Assembly: GCA_019057865.1 (NCBI GenBank)
Contig: JAHLWP010000001.1
Location: 62,001 to 126,000 of the forward strand
Origin: Promethearchaeota archaeon
GTDB taxonomy: Archaea; Asgardarchaeota; Lokiarchaeia; Sigyniarchaeales; SOKP01
DNA length: 64,000 nucleotides
Direction: 5' to 3'
In this document: positions 1 to 10,205 of the stretch, one piece after another
Position numbering within the stretch: the stretch's first letter is position 1
Layout: every line of letters starts with the position of its first letter
Program-made: the position numbers and the translations under genes
Notes under the pieces: generated by a model
Seen by the model: only the letters and a program-made list of their open reading frames with translations
What the model was told of the DNA's origin: nothing
Databases searched by the model: none

Positions 1-897
1 AAAATTAGCATCTGAAGGTAGTACAGAAATTCCAGGATATTTATTTAGTTCCTCAGTTAATCTCTCTCTTTCTTCTATAATCTTTTCATTTTGTTCATAT
101 ATTTTATTTCTATGCTTAATACATGATAATGCTGCAACTTGTCCTAAATAATTTGTATTATAAGGTAATTTAACTCTATTCATTTCTTTAATGATATTAG
201 GATCTGCTAAAGCATATCCAATTCTTAAAGATGCAAGTGAGAAACTTTTTGAAAAGGTACGATTAACTATTAAATTTTTAACTTTTTTTAACAATGGTAA
301 GCATGTTTCATCTGAGAAATCAGCATAGGCTTCATCTACAACAACGATACCTGGAAAACTCCCACAGAGTTTTAATATTGTCGCATTACCAAATGATTTA
401 CCATTAGGATTGTTAGGTGAATTAATAAATAATAATTTTCCTTTTGCTGAAAAAGCAGATTCTGGTATTGAAAAATCATTATTTAATTTTATTTCATTAA
501 TTTTTGCATTATAAAGCGTAGCTAATACCTTATATAACCCATATGTTGGATAAAAAATAACAATTTCATCACCAGGGTCAAGAAATACCTTAAAAATAAC
601 ATCTAAAATCTCATCAGAACCATTACCAATAAAAATTGAATTTCTATTTGTTAAAGTATCTTTATCACTTAATAACACAGATAAAACCATCTTTCGAAGT
701 TCAAATGATGTTGGATCGGGATAAAGTCTGATATTTTCATTTATAGATTTTTTAATATCATCTAAAATTTCCGGAAGAGGTGGATAGGGGTTTTCATTTG
801 TATTTAATATAACCCAACCGTCATCAGTGGGTTGGTCTTCGGTTTCATAAGCAGAATAATTCTTAAGATTCGTTCTTACTAATTCATTTAAATCCAT
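1..897 (-). CDS. hisC: Histidinol-phosphate aminotransferase, C-terminus cut by window edge
   Basis: Manual reverse-strand translation from ATG at 897: MDLNELVRTNLKNYSAYETEDQPTDDGWVILNTNENPYPPLPE...RLYPDP...GNGSDEILD...VVDEAYADFS...NRTFSKSFSLASLRIGYA; class I/II aminotransferase HisC pattern with PLP lysine in TFSKSF. Confidence 0.88.
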   Translation of the reverse strand, partial: MDLNELVRTNLKNYSAYETEDQPTDDGWVILNTNENPYPPLPEILDDIKKSINENIRLYPDPTSFELRKMVLSVLLSDKDTLTNRNSIFIGNGSDEILDVIFKVFLDPGDEIVIFYPTYGLYKVLATLYNAKINEIKLNNDFSIPESAFSAKGKLLFINSPNNPNGKSFGNATILKLCGSFPGIVVVDEAYADFSDETCLPLLKKVKNLIVNRTFSKSFSLASLRIGYALADPNIIKEMNRVKLPYNTNYLGQVAALSCIKHRNKIYEQNEKIIEERERLTEELNKYPGISVLPSDANF

Positions 898-1009
898 ATT
901 TATTACCCTTTGAAAATTTTGATTTCTTTTGAGAATATCTTAATAATTCAATAATTTATGCAAGAGAATAATATAATTTAATTTTTGTCTTTTGTTCTCT
1001 CTTAATCTT

Positions 1010-1975
1010 TCATTCAAAATATTCTTCTATTTTGTCATCCATGTTTAATATCAGAGCAATAGTTTGAGAAAGTTCATTATCAGAAATGTTGTCTTTATTA
1101 GATAATTTTCTCGCAAGTTCTTGATATTTTTTTTTTATTAAGGGAGATGATAAATTAGTGAGTTTTTGAGTAAAAGAATAAAGATTTAAATAAGCTTCAT
1201 TATAATCTCCTTCTTTTAGAGATTTATTTCCTAATTGATTTACTGCTTCTGTTAATAGTGTTTTAACTTTATTTAAGAAAAAATTTAACTTGATTTTTGT
1301 GTCTTCTATTTTTTTTCTTAAAATTTTCGCTTCATTCCTATACTTGATGGATCCATCATTATCTTTAACATTTTCAGAAATTTCAATTAATTTTTCAATT
1401 ATAGTTAATTTTTGAAAATAATTATTTACCCTTTTTAATCTGGAAATTAAATAGGCTCTCTCTTTGATCAAATTTAGTTTTGACTGTTCAGATGCTTCTC
1501 TTTTTTGTGAGGAGATCGACTTTAAAATTTTTTTAATACTAAAATCTTTGATTGATCCCGAACCAGATTCTCCTAGTAATTGTTTTTTTGAATGAATTAG
1601 ATCGGTTAACGGCTGATCTAAAATTAAAAACTCATTTACATCAGCACGCCATTCAATAAATAATTCTTTATGGTTTAGAATGATCTTAATAATCTTTGGA
1701 AAAAGTCTTTTTAGGAGTTTGTAATCTTCTTTGTTGGCAATTATTACTAAGTCTGAATTTGTCTCTGGAACTAATAATGTAAATATAATATAATCTCCTA
1801 ATTCAATCGTTCTTAATTCTTTTGAGCCCTCAAGTAAAATTTCTGAAATATATGATTTTATTGCAGAAAAGAAAGCACCGAACATTTCCATCTTTCCATC
1901 ACTAACATCTTGAAAGGTTTTATTATAAAGAACTAGCCCAGACTCTCTTTGATAAAGAATTAAGGAATAAATCAC
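1010..1975 (-). CDS. Longin/roadblock-like N-terminal domain protein with helical C-terminus (Asgard-type)
   Basis: N-terminus MIYSLILYQRESGLVLYNKTF...MFGAFFSAIKSYISEIL...LRTIELGDYIIFTLLVPETNSDLVIIANKEDYKLLKRLFPKI resembles small-GTPase-associated longin-like domains common in Lokiarchaeota. Confidence 0.5.
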   Translation of the reverse strand: MIYSLILYQRESGLVLYNKTFQDVSDGKMEMFGAFFSAIKSYISEILLEGSKELRTIELGDYIIFTLLVPETNSDLVIIANKEDYKLLKRLFPKIIKIILNHKELFIEWRADVNEFLILDQPLTDLIHSKKQLLGESGSGSIKDFSIKKILKSISSQKREASEQSKLNLIKERAYLISRLKRVNNYFQKLTIIEKLIEISENVKDNDGSIKYRNEAKILRKKIEDTKIKLNFFLNKVKTLLTEAVNQLGNKSLKEGDYNEAYLNLYSFTQKLTNLSSPLIKKKYQELARKLSNKDNISDNELSQTIALILNMDDKIEEYFE

Positions 1976-2243
1976 GCTTAGATTTAAATGAAAATATAAA
2001 TAAAAATTTTTTTAAATTAGTTTTTGTTTTATATACGACAAAAGAATTGAATTTTAAGATTTCTTTCGCTTCTAAATTAGATTAGTAAAAACTTAGAAAA
2101 ATTGAAAAAAAAAACATTTTAAAATTTATATTTCTTAATTATGATTGAAAATTCGCTTAATGAAAACTCAATTTTTAAATTTATTAAAACTATTAATTTT
2201 ATATTAAGATAGTAACAACTAAAATACCTATAATTAAAGAGAG

Positions 2244-3095
2244 GTGTTCGCGGCGCCAAGTTTTGGGCTAATGTTCAACGTAGAGGAGGGAGGGGTAAGC
2301 ACTCCTATTGAATGGTCAAAAGAAAGTCTTACAGATGATCGTTCTGTTATAGTTTTAGACGAATCAAGTCAAGCGATTTGGTTATGGCATGGAGCAAAAC
2401 AAGGATTAGTAGCACGCCGAACTGCTTTAAGACAAGCTGAATCACTTAAGGGTCATGGTTATACAATGGGAAAAATCATTCTTGGACGAGACATAAAAAA
2501 TATATATGAAATCGATCAAAGGAAAATTGGTAGGGATCCAGATACAGACAAATTAAATACAGAATTTCAGAATGTATTTAATAGAAAATACAGGGAATTG
2601 GATAATTTTGTTGTATCTTTTGATATGAAAGAAGTGATAATGCCTGCTCTAAAACCAGCAGTAAAAGAAGAAATTAAACCAAAAGCTGTCCCAAAACCTA
2701 AACCTGAGCCTATTATCGCACCAGCAGTTTCAAAGCCCACTACTCCAGAGAGAAAAATTCAAGTGGCTTCCGAGTATGCTGCAGAAGAGGCAATGCCTTC
2801 TATAAAACCAAAAGAAAAATTAGAACCTACTGAGTTAGTTTCAAAAATGCAACTTGTAACTGATGCCAAAGTCGCATTTGTAATTAGTGGAATAATTGAT
2901 CATTTTGCTGATGTTTGGATTTCAAAAAAAGAGGATGGTAGTTTCGCAGTTGAGGAGATGAATGGACCTATTTGTAATTTTGCCATAAGAGAAGGAGGTA
3001 AAATTAATTTCAAGTCTGGTAGTTTTTCTGGAATTGATCTAAAAGTAAAAACCGCAATTCAAAGGAAATTTATAGAACTTACAAAACTATTATAA
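2244..3095 (+). CDS. Gelsolin-like domain protein with Pro-rich linker (GTG start; alternative ATG at 2271)
   Basis: VIVLDESSQAIWLWHGAKQGLVARRTALRQAESLKGHGY resembles the gelsolin motif (W-G-x...A...A..lk); linker PALKPAVKEEIKPKAVPKPKPEPIIAPAV; separate C-terminal domain. Confidence 0.5.
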   Translation: MFAAPSFGLMFNVEEGGVSTPIEWSKESLTDDRSVIVLDESSQAIWLWHGAKQGLVARRTALRQAESLKGHGYTMGKIILGRDIKNIYEIDQRKIGRDPDTDKLNTEFQNVFNRKYRELDNFVVSFDMKEVIMPALKPAVKEEIKPKAVPKPKPEPIIAPAVSKPTTPERKIQVASEYAAEEAMPSIKPKEKLEPTELVSKMQLVTDAKVAFVISGIIDHFADVWISKKEDGSFAVEEMNGPICNFAIREGGKINFKSGSFSGIDLKVKTAIQRKFIELTKLL

Positions 3096-3192
3096 TTTTT
3101 TTATTATTATTTTTTTTATATAGGATTTAATACCAGTTTTTATTCTTAATTCCAATTATTTAACTATAAAATAAATCTAAAATGAATTAAAT

Positions 3193-4950
3193 ATGAAATT
3201 CAATAGGCTAGCCCAGTTATTTTCAAAATTAGAAGGTACAACAAAAAGACTTGAAATGATAGATATTCTATCAGATTTTTTCAATGAAATTAAGGAAAAG
3301 AAAGATTTTGAAGATTTAGACAAAATTATATATCTATTACAAGGACAATTGGCTCCAAATATAAAGCAGTTTCCTAAAATAGGGCTTGCAGAAAAGATGA
3401 TTAACGAAGCAGTTTCATTGCATTCAGGTATAGATAAGAAAAAAGTTAAAGAAATTTTAATTAAGAAAGGAGATGTTGGAGCTACAGCCGAATTTATTTT
3501 ATCTAAAAAGAGGACACAAAAGTCTTTATTTGATTTTGAAAGTGAAAGTACAGACTTAAAGTCTTCTTTAGAGATTTCTGAACTATATTCATCTTTAAAA
3601 AAGATTGCATTAACTGAAGGTGCCGGTTCGCATGATATAAAACTAGGAATATTAAGAGGATTAATGAGAAAATGTTCTCCATTAGAAACTAAATATTTAT
3701 TGCGAATTATCACGTCTACATTGAGAGTGGGGGTTCAATCACCTACAATAATCGAAGGTTTAGCACTTGCTTTTACAAATCTGAAAGAAAATAAAGATTT
3801 CATTGAAAGAGCTTACACATTACATCCAGATCTAGGTGAGATCTCAAAAATATTGGCAGAGAAAGGTTTAGAAGAAGTAAAAAAGATTAATATAGAATAC
3901 GGAACGCCTATTCTTAGTATGCTTGCCTCACGGGAAATCTATACTGAATTCATTAATAGATTAGGAGTCCCGTTTGTTGCTGAACACAAATTGGATGGAG
4001 AGAGACTTCAAATCCATAAAACTGGTATGAATGTAATATTATTTTCCCGACGCTTATTAGATATTTCAGAACAATATCCTGATGTCTCTGAAGTCATTAG
4101 AGAAAATATTAAAACTGAAAATGTAATAATCGAAGGAGAAGTTGTAGCAATGGATATTTTTTATGAAAAAATGCTCCCTTTTCAAGTTTTAAGCCAAAGA
4201 AGACGAAAGTATGATATTGAAAATATCGCTAAAGAAGTTCCAGTATGTTTATTTATATTTGATCTTTTAAAATTTGGTGATGAATCATATGTTGATAAAC
4301 CTCTTCCAGAACGTAGGAAAAAACTTGAAGAAATTGTTGAAGAAAGAGATGAATTAAGGCTAGTTGAATCTATACTGATAAATTCAACTGATGAATTACT
4401 CGAATTCTTTAATAAAGCTAGAGAAGAAGGAACAGAAGGAATAATGGCAAAATCAATTAAGGAAGATTCCATTTATCAAGCAGGAAATCGTGGTTATAAA
4501 TGGCTTAAGTTAAAAAGTTTAGAAGGAGGGAAATTAAAAGATACTATTGATCTAGTCCTAATTGGTGCTTTTTATGGTAAGGGTCGAAGAACAGGGGTAT
4601 ATGGAACTTATATTGGTGCAGTTTATAACCCTGAGCATGATACTTTTATAGCTTTTACTCGTTTCTTTTCAGGAATAACTGATGAGTTATCTAAATTTTT
4701 AACAAGAGATATGGAAAAATACAAGGTTGAAAAAAAACCAAAAAATGTCATTTGTGAAGATAAACCTGATGTATGGTTAAAACCAGAAGTAGTAATGGAG
4801 ATAACTGGTGATGAGATAACGATTAGTGATAAATTTGCTACTTTAGGGTATTCTATGAGATTTCCAGTTTTTGAAAGAATGCGTCCTGAGAAAGGTCCAA
4901 AAGATATAACTACCGTGAATGAGATCAAAGAATTATATGAAACGCAATAA
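3193..4950 (+). CDS. lig: ATP-dependent DNA ligase
   Basis: 585 aa; EHKLDGERLQIHK adenylation motif (KxDGxR), EGEVVAMD, GTEGIMAKS, YKWLKLK motifs. Confidence 0.95.
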   Translation: MKFNRLAQLFSKLEGTTKRLEMIDILSDFFNEIKEKKDFEDLDKIIYLLQGQLAPNIKQFPKIGLAEKMINEAVSLHSGIDKKKVKEILIKKGDVGATAEFILSKKRTQKSLFDFESESTDLKSSLEISELYSSLKKIALTEGAGSHDIKLGILRGLMRKCSPLETKYLLRIITSTLRVGVQSPTIIEGLALAFTNLKENKDFIERAYTLHPDLGEISKILAEKGLEEVKKINIEYGTPILSMLASREIYTEFINRLGVPFVAEHKLDGERLQIHKTGMNVILFSRRLLDISEQYPDVSEVIRENIKTENVIIEGEVVAMDIFYEKMLPFQVLSQRRRKYDIENIAKEVPVCLFIFDLLKFGDESYVDKPLPERRKKLEEIVEERDELRLVESILINSTDELLEFFNKAREEGTEGIMAKSIKEDSIYQAGNRGYKWLKLKSLEGGKLKDTIDLVLIGAFYGKGRRTGVYGTYIGAVYNPEHDTFIAFTRFFSGITDELSKFLTRDMEKYKVEKKPKNVICEDKPDVWLKPEVVMEITGDEITISDKFATLGYSMRFPVFERMRPEKGPKDITTVNEIKELYETQ

Positions 4951-4975
4951 TTTCATTATCATAATATTGAAATTT

Positions 4976-6322
4976 TTAAAAATAGATTTTAGCCCCTTTT
5001 TCTTCAAGTTTATTTAATAATATTAAGGATTTAGTTAGATTATTTTCTGATAAATACAATTCTTTTAATTTAGTGAGATATTTAAGTGATTCTGGTAAAT
5101 TATTCAATCTATTTCTAGATAAATATAAATATTGTAGAGAAGTGAGATTTCCAATTTTATCTGGAATGCTATTTAATTTATTATCACTTAAGTTCAATAC
5201 TTTTAAAGATTTTAGGGAAGTAATTTCCTCAGGAATAGCTGTTAATTCATTTTTTTCTAAATCTAATACCTTAAGAGCAGTAAGTTTTCCTATTGAACTT
5301 GGAAGGTCTCTTATTTCATTCCAACTTAAGTTAAGGTCCTCTAATGATTTGAGACAACTTAATGTTTCTGGAAGATAATGCAATTTATTATCATGTAAAT
5401 TAAATTTTCTAAGTGAAGATAGATTACCAATAGTATCTGGCAATGCTTCTATCTGATTAAGTCTTAAGTTTATTCTTTCTAATTTAGAGAGAGAACCAAT
5501 ATTTTTAGGGAGCGTCCTAAGTTCATTTTTCCAGAGTAAAAACTCCTTTAGAGAAATAAGTGATCCTATTGCTTCTGGTAACATTTTAATATTATTTACA
5601 TTTAGATTTAAACTTTCAAGTGAAGTTAAATTACCAATCCATTCTGGAAGAGCTGTTAATTGATTATATCTAAAGATTAAGGTTTTTAATGATGAAAGAT
5701 ATTTAATAGGTTCTGGAATTTCAGTTAAACCTTTAAAAATGAAATCAAGTTCGATAAATTTACAATTTTCTATTTTAAATTTAAGCCGCCAGTAGGTTTT
5801 TTTTAATAATGACAATGTAAAATAGTTGATTAAAATTTCAGCTAACTCTTTACTAGTGAAATTTTCTATTGAGTTTACTTTAGATAATTGTTCAAGGCTA
5901 ATTCTAAATTCTCTTTCTCTAATTTTTTTAACTTCACTAAGTAATATTTGCTGATTATTTTCTACCATATTTTTTATGATTTTTATTAGAGTTGTATGGA
6001 TTATGTTTAAACAAGAAGGGGATTCTTCATGAATGAGTGCCCATTTCATTGGTTCTAATGCTCTATCGATATATAGATTTTTCAATATCAATGCAGCTGA
6101 ATTTCGTACTTTTTCGCTAGAATCAGAAATTAATAAATTTTCTAAGAATCTAAAAGATTTGTTATCATCAATTTTAATTTTTTCGAGCCCTTGTATACTC
6201 TCAACTCTTAATTTATCACTTTCACTGTTGTCTATTAAAGAAATTAATAATTTGGCAGCAGAGTGCTTATCTAAATTATTTTTTAGATATTCTTTGTGAA
6301 TTTTTGAGGGAGTTAATTCCAT
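4976..6322 (-). CDS. HEAT-like N-terminus plus leucine-rich repeat protein
   Basis: About ten LRRs of the type LxxLxxLxLxxNxLxxLPxxIGNLTSL; N-terminal helical repeats. Confidence 0.85.
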   Translation of the reverse strand: MELTPSKIHKEYLKNNLDKHSAAKLLISLIDNSESDKLRVESIQGLEKIKIDDNKSFRFLENLLISDSSEKVRNSAALILKNLYIDRALEPMKWALIHEESPSCLNIIHTTLIKIIKNMVENNQQILLSEVKKIREREFRISLEQLSKVNSIENFTSKELAEILINYFTLSLLKKTYWRLKFKIENCKFIELDFIFKGLTEIPEPIKYLSSLKTLIFRYNQLTALPEWIGNLTSLESLNLNVNNIKMLPEAIGSLISLKEFLLWKNELRTLPKNIGSLSKLERINLRLNQIEALPDTIGNLSSLRKFNLHDNKLHYLPETLSCLKSLEDLNLSWNEIRDLPSSIGKLTALKVLDLEKNELTAIPEEITSLKSLKVLNLSDNKLNSIPDKIGNLTSLQYLYLSRNRLNNLPESLKYLTKLKELYLSENNLTKSLILLNKLEEKGAKIYF

Positions 6323-6394
6323 TTTGAATTGAAAAATGAATAATTTTTTTTTATAAAATCATTTTAAGTATACTTAGAACTTTATCTATATACC

Positions 6395-8296
6395 TCAGAG
6401 ATACATCTCTAAAGACAGTTCTTTAATTTTTTCTTGCATAGGGATTCCTCTTATTTTATCCCATCCACGCTCATCATAGTAATCATCAAGTAATTGATTT
6501 GCAACTTCAGGTGTTATTATTGTTTCACCAAAAAAATCTTGGAATTTAAGGATATTTTCTCCAAATTTTAAAGGTTTAAACCATTCTTCTGGGAATTTAT
6601 CATCTTTTCGTGAAAATCCTTCTTTAATATTCATAATTTTTAATAAATTCCATGTTCTTTCAGCAGCTATTCTCAAATCATCTAATTGCATATTAAATCC
6701 AGTTACTGCATTATAAATATCGGTAACTAATTCTAAACCATAAAATCGATTCATCTGGGCTCTTGCACATAATCCTAAAGAGGTTAATACCGTGTACCAA
6801 TCTTCGGAATATCTTGTTAATCTTCCTACATTTACCACCATTTTTTTTAAGGGAGGAGTAAATAACCTTCCTATAGCAGAGTTAGGAACTCCCATTCGAT
6901 CAAAATGCATTTTAAATTTTCCTATTGACCCTCCAGCACCAAGATAGGTTGGAGAGCCCCCAGATGCAACATGAGCTCCTTTAGGGTTCACAACTTGTTC
7001 AAATTCCATAGTTCCAAGACGTAAAAGGCGAGGTTCGAAAATAATATCCAAGCCTTTTACAGTTAACATTTCGTTTTCAACTGATTTATATGTTTCAGCT
7101 AATCTTTTCCACCCATCAGCTAAGATATTTCCAAATCCTTTTCTATATACTATCATTTCTATTAATTGAACTAACGTTCGGTAATCGCTTTTCCACTCTA
7201 TTCCCGTATTCTCTTTTGTTAATATTCCTTTCTCATATAAATGAGTGCAAAACTTTAAGAGAGAGGTTATTGTTAATGAGTCTAATCCATATCTACTCAC
7301 TAAATCAAATGACTTTATAGCTTCATCATAAGTATTTAAATCATCAAGTGTGAACATTAAAAAAGGATTAATAACTGATGACGTATAATTTATCAAACCT
7401 TTAAAATTGCCTTCTTGGAGTTCAAGAATATCTTTATCACCCATAGGACATGAAGGGCATGCTATACGACGTTTCTTTAATTTTTTAAGATAAATTCTCT
7501 CACTACATTGTCTTGCCTTTTTATGCTGCCCTGAAGCCTTTAAGATCATTCCAACGGGCAAACTTCTTAACATTCCTAATTCATGCCATGATTCTCTTTG
7601 AGGATATTTCCTAATTCGTTCAAAAAGTTTTCTATATAATTGATTAAATTCTTTAGGATTTGCTATAGAAATCCCCCTACTTCCCTTCGTAACTATTGCT
7701 TTTAAATTTTTAGAACCCATAACTGCTCCAAGACCACCTCTACCAAAAGTAGATGTTTTATCAATTAAAGCCAAAGAACCATAAACTAAATTTTCACCTG
7801 CTTGGCCAATTGCTATAACTCCAGATTCAGAGTACTTCTTTTGCAAAAAATTAGTAGATTCTACGATATCTTTTCCCCAAATGTCACTCGCATCAATAAG
7901 TTCTATATGTTCGTTTAATATCACTAAATATACAAGGTCTTCAGCTTTACCAGAGATAATTATATGATCAAATCCAGAATGTTTTAAATTAAATCCAAAA
8001 CTCATACTTCCGCATGAATAGGCGATTGCCCCTGTTGTTGGGAACTTAGTTGAAGCAACTGTTCTGGAGGCACCTGGAGTGATTGTCCCAACTAAGGGAC
8101 CTGCTCCAATTATTATTACATTTTCAGACGATAATGGATCAATTTTGGGTTTAATTAAATCAGCTACGAGTTTAGTATTTATTCCAAGTCCTCCAATAAA
8201 TTGTTTAATATCATCAACATTTTGTTTAATAATAGATATTTTATCTACAGTTAAATCTATCTTAAGAATATTACCAGTATACCCTTTCCAGTCCAT
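6395..8296 (-). CDS. Aldehyde ferredoxin oxidoreductase family (tungstopterin enzyme)
   Basis: MDWKGYTGNILKIDLT, GAGPLVGTITPGASRTVASTKFPTTGAIAYSCGSMSFG, GRGGLGAVMGSKNLKAIV, CPSCPMGD, LGLCARAQMNRF. Confidence 0.9.
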   Translation of the reverse strand: MDWKGYTGNILKIDLTVDKISIIKQNVDDIKQFIGGLGINTKLVADLIKPKIDPLSSENVIIIGAGPLVGTITPGASRTVASTKFPTTGAIAYSCGSMSFGFNLKHSGFDHIIISGKAEDLVYLVILNEHIELIDASDIWGKDIVESTNFLQKKYSESGVIAIGQAGENLVYGSLALIDKTSTFGRGGLGAVMGSKNLKAIVTKGSRGISIANPKEFNQLYRKLFERIRKYPQRESWHELGMLRSLPVGMILKASGQHKKARQCSERIYLKKLKKRRIACPSCPMGDKDILELQEGNFKGLINYTSSVINPFLMFTLDDLNTYDEAIKSFDLVSRYGLDSLTITSLLKFCTHLYEKGILTKENTGIEWKSDYRTLVQLIEMIVYRKGFGNILADGWKRLAETYKSVENEMLTVKGLDIIFEPRLLRLGTMEFEQVVNPKGAHVASGGSPTYLGAGGSIGKFKMHFDRMGVPNSAIGRLFTPPLKKMVVNVGRLTRYSEDWYTVLTSLGLCARAQMNRFYGLELVTDIYNAVTGFNMQLDDLRIAAERTWNLLKIMNIKEGFSRKDDKFPEEWFKPLKFGENILKFQDFFGETIITPEVANQLLDDYYDERGWDKIRGIPMQEKIKELSLEMYL

Positions 8297-8541
8297 TAAT
8301 CAACAACCTCCTTATATTCCAATGCACCATAAAGACAATGTTGAGCACACTGCCCACAGTGAAGGCAACTTTCTAAAAAAGAAATTTTTGGAGATAATCC
8401 ATATTTATTTTCAATTATTATATTTGCTTCATAAGGATTAAATTGCTTTTTATTTATATAAGAGCACCATAATTGGCAAATAATACAATCTGTACACCTA
8501 TCCTCATTTACTATAATCTCAACATATTTTTTTTTTACCAA
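8296..8541 (-). CDS. 2[4Fe-4S] ferredoxin, likely AOR partner
   Basis: CTDCIICQLWC and CLHCGQCAQHC; adjoins the AOR start codon. Confidence 0.85.
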   Translation of the reverse strand: MVKKKYVEIIVNEDRCTDCIICQLWCSYINKKQFNPYEANIIIENKYGLSPKISFLESCLHCGQCAQHCLYGALEYKEVVD

Positions 8542-8666
8542 GATGATTCAAATCTTAAAAGGTATTAAGGATTTTATATATTAATTGAAAAAATTGAAAT
8601 AATGAATTATAATTAAATTTTTATGCTTATAAAATTTTATTTTAGCCAATATTTAAGTAAATTAAA

Positions 8667-10157
8667 TTAAATTTTGATTATTAGCCCCCTTTTTCTCTCT
8701 AATCGTCTCAGTGGCTCTGGAATATTTTTAATTTTATTAAAATTTAAATCTAATATTCTAAGTGAAGGGAGTAAGGCAATTGATTCAGTTAATTGTTCAA
8801 GTTGATTTCCCCATAGATTTAATTCTTCTAATGAGGATAATTCTCCAATCCATTCAGGAAGAAAAGTGAAATTGTTCCAACTTAAATTAAGTTTTTTAAG
8901 AGTTTTTAAATTCTGAAATGATTCTGGCAAGCTAGAGAGTTGATTATTCCGTAAAATCAAATTTTCTAATGAAGTCAAGTTCCCTATCGAATCTGGTAGT
9001 TTAGTAATATCATTATCATATAAATGTAAGCTTTTCAGAGATTGAAATGAAGAAATCCAATTAGGAAGTTTCTTTATATTATTTCCACTCATACCTAATT
9101 TTTCTAATAAAGCAAGAGCTTTTATGCTGGTTGGAATTTCAAAAAAGTTATTCCAACCTAAATCAAGTTCGTTAATTGAATCGTTCAACCTAAATTCAAT
9201 TGAATTTAATTTATTTCCATGTAGATCTAAATTCTTAAGTGTTTTAAGAGATGTTATTGATTTAGGGATTTCATTCAGCATATTATTTCTCAAATTTAAT
9301 GTTTGGAGTAGTGATAAATTACATAAAGAATCAGGAAGAAGCCTTAATCTATTTGATTTTAAATTTAATTTTTTTAAGGATTTTAATTTGTTTATAGATT
9401 CTGGAAGTCTAATTAATTTATTATAACTTAAATCTAAAGATATAATTGAATCTGATTCATTTGAGATTTCTGATAGTTTTATTAAATGATTAAACCTTAG
9501 ATCAAGAACCTTAAGTTGCTTAAGAGAAAGTATAGAGTCAAAAAAATTTGTTAAAAAAATACCTTGTGGATCCACATTAGTTAAATCTAATTTAGTAATA
9601 TACCCCAAATTGTTAAATTCAAACTTTATATAACCAAACTTAATTTTTAAAAATGAGATGAAGTAATAATTAATTAATAGTTCTGCAAGATCTTTATGAG
9701 AAAAACTCTCAATCTTTTTTCTTTCAAAAACATCTTTTAAATTATATTTATATTTTTGATTATACAGGTTGTGTAATTTCTCAACTAAAATTGATTTAGA
9801 TTTCTTGTTATTAATTTCAGATAAAGTAGAAATTATTGTTATTAGACACATTAATGATGTTTCATTTTCAAGAGCCCATTTCATCGGTTCTAATGCTCTT
9901 TCTAGAAAAAGAGTTTTTATCAGAGATGCCGCTAAATTTCTTATATTTTCATTTGAATCAGAAATTAACAGATTCTCCAAAAGTTTATAAACTTTATCAT
10001 CCTTCGCCTGAATTTTTTCTAAAATCTTAATGCTCTCTAATCTGGTATCAACATTATCCGTATTATCAATTAAGGTAATTAATATTTCAAGTGCTGAATT
10101 ATAATCTAAATCTTTATTCTTTAAATCCTCATATATTGCTTTTGGAGTTAAAGGCAT
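8667..10157 (-). CDS. HEAT-like N-terminus plus leucine-rich repeat protein (paralogue of 4976-6322)
   Basis: Same N-terminal module (LLENLLISDSNENIRNLAASLIKTLFLERALEPMKWALENE) followed by LRRs. Confidence 0.85.
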   Translation of the reverse strand: MPLTPKAIYEDLKNKDLDYNSALEILITLIDNTDNVDTRLESIKILEKIQAKDDKVYKLLENLLISDSNENIRNLAASLIKTLFLERALEPMKWALENETSLMCLITIISTLSEINNKKSKSILVEKLHNLYNQKYKYNLKDVFERKKIESFSHKDLAELLINYYFISFLKIKFGYIKFEFNNLGYITKLDLTNVDPQGIFLTNFFDSILSLKQLKVLDLRFNHLIKLSEISNESDSIISLDLSYNKLIRLPESINKLKSLKKLNLKSNRLRLLPDSLCNLSLLQTLNLRNNMLNEIPKSITSLKTLKNLDLHGNKLNSIEFRLNDSINELDLGWNNFFEIPTSIKALALLEKLGMSGNNIKKLPNWISSFQSLKSLHLYDNDITKLPDSIGNLTSLENLILRNNQLSSLPESFQNLKTLKKLNLSWNNFTFLPEWIGELSSLEELNLWGNQLEQLTESIALLPSLRILDLNFNKIKNIPEPLRRLERKRGLIIKI

Positions 10158-10205
10158 TTTTTCTAATTTGTAGGTTAGACTAAATTCAAAAATGTAATAA
10201 GAAAA

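Noticed and set aside
3177-3713. Minus-strand 178 aa ORF
   Set aside because: Lies inside the DNA ligase gene on the opposite strand; shadow ORF from AT-rich codon usage. The same applies to 4182-4472, 4623-4928, 42903-43388, 46464-46985 and other antisense ORFs.
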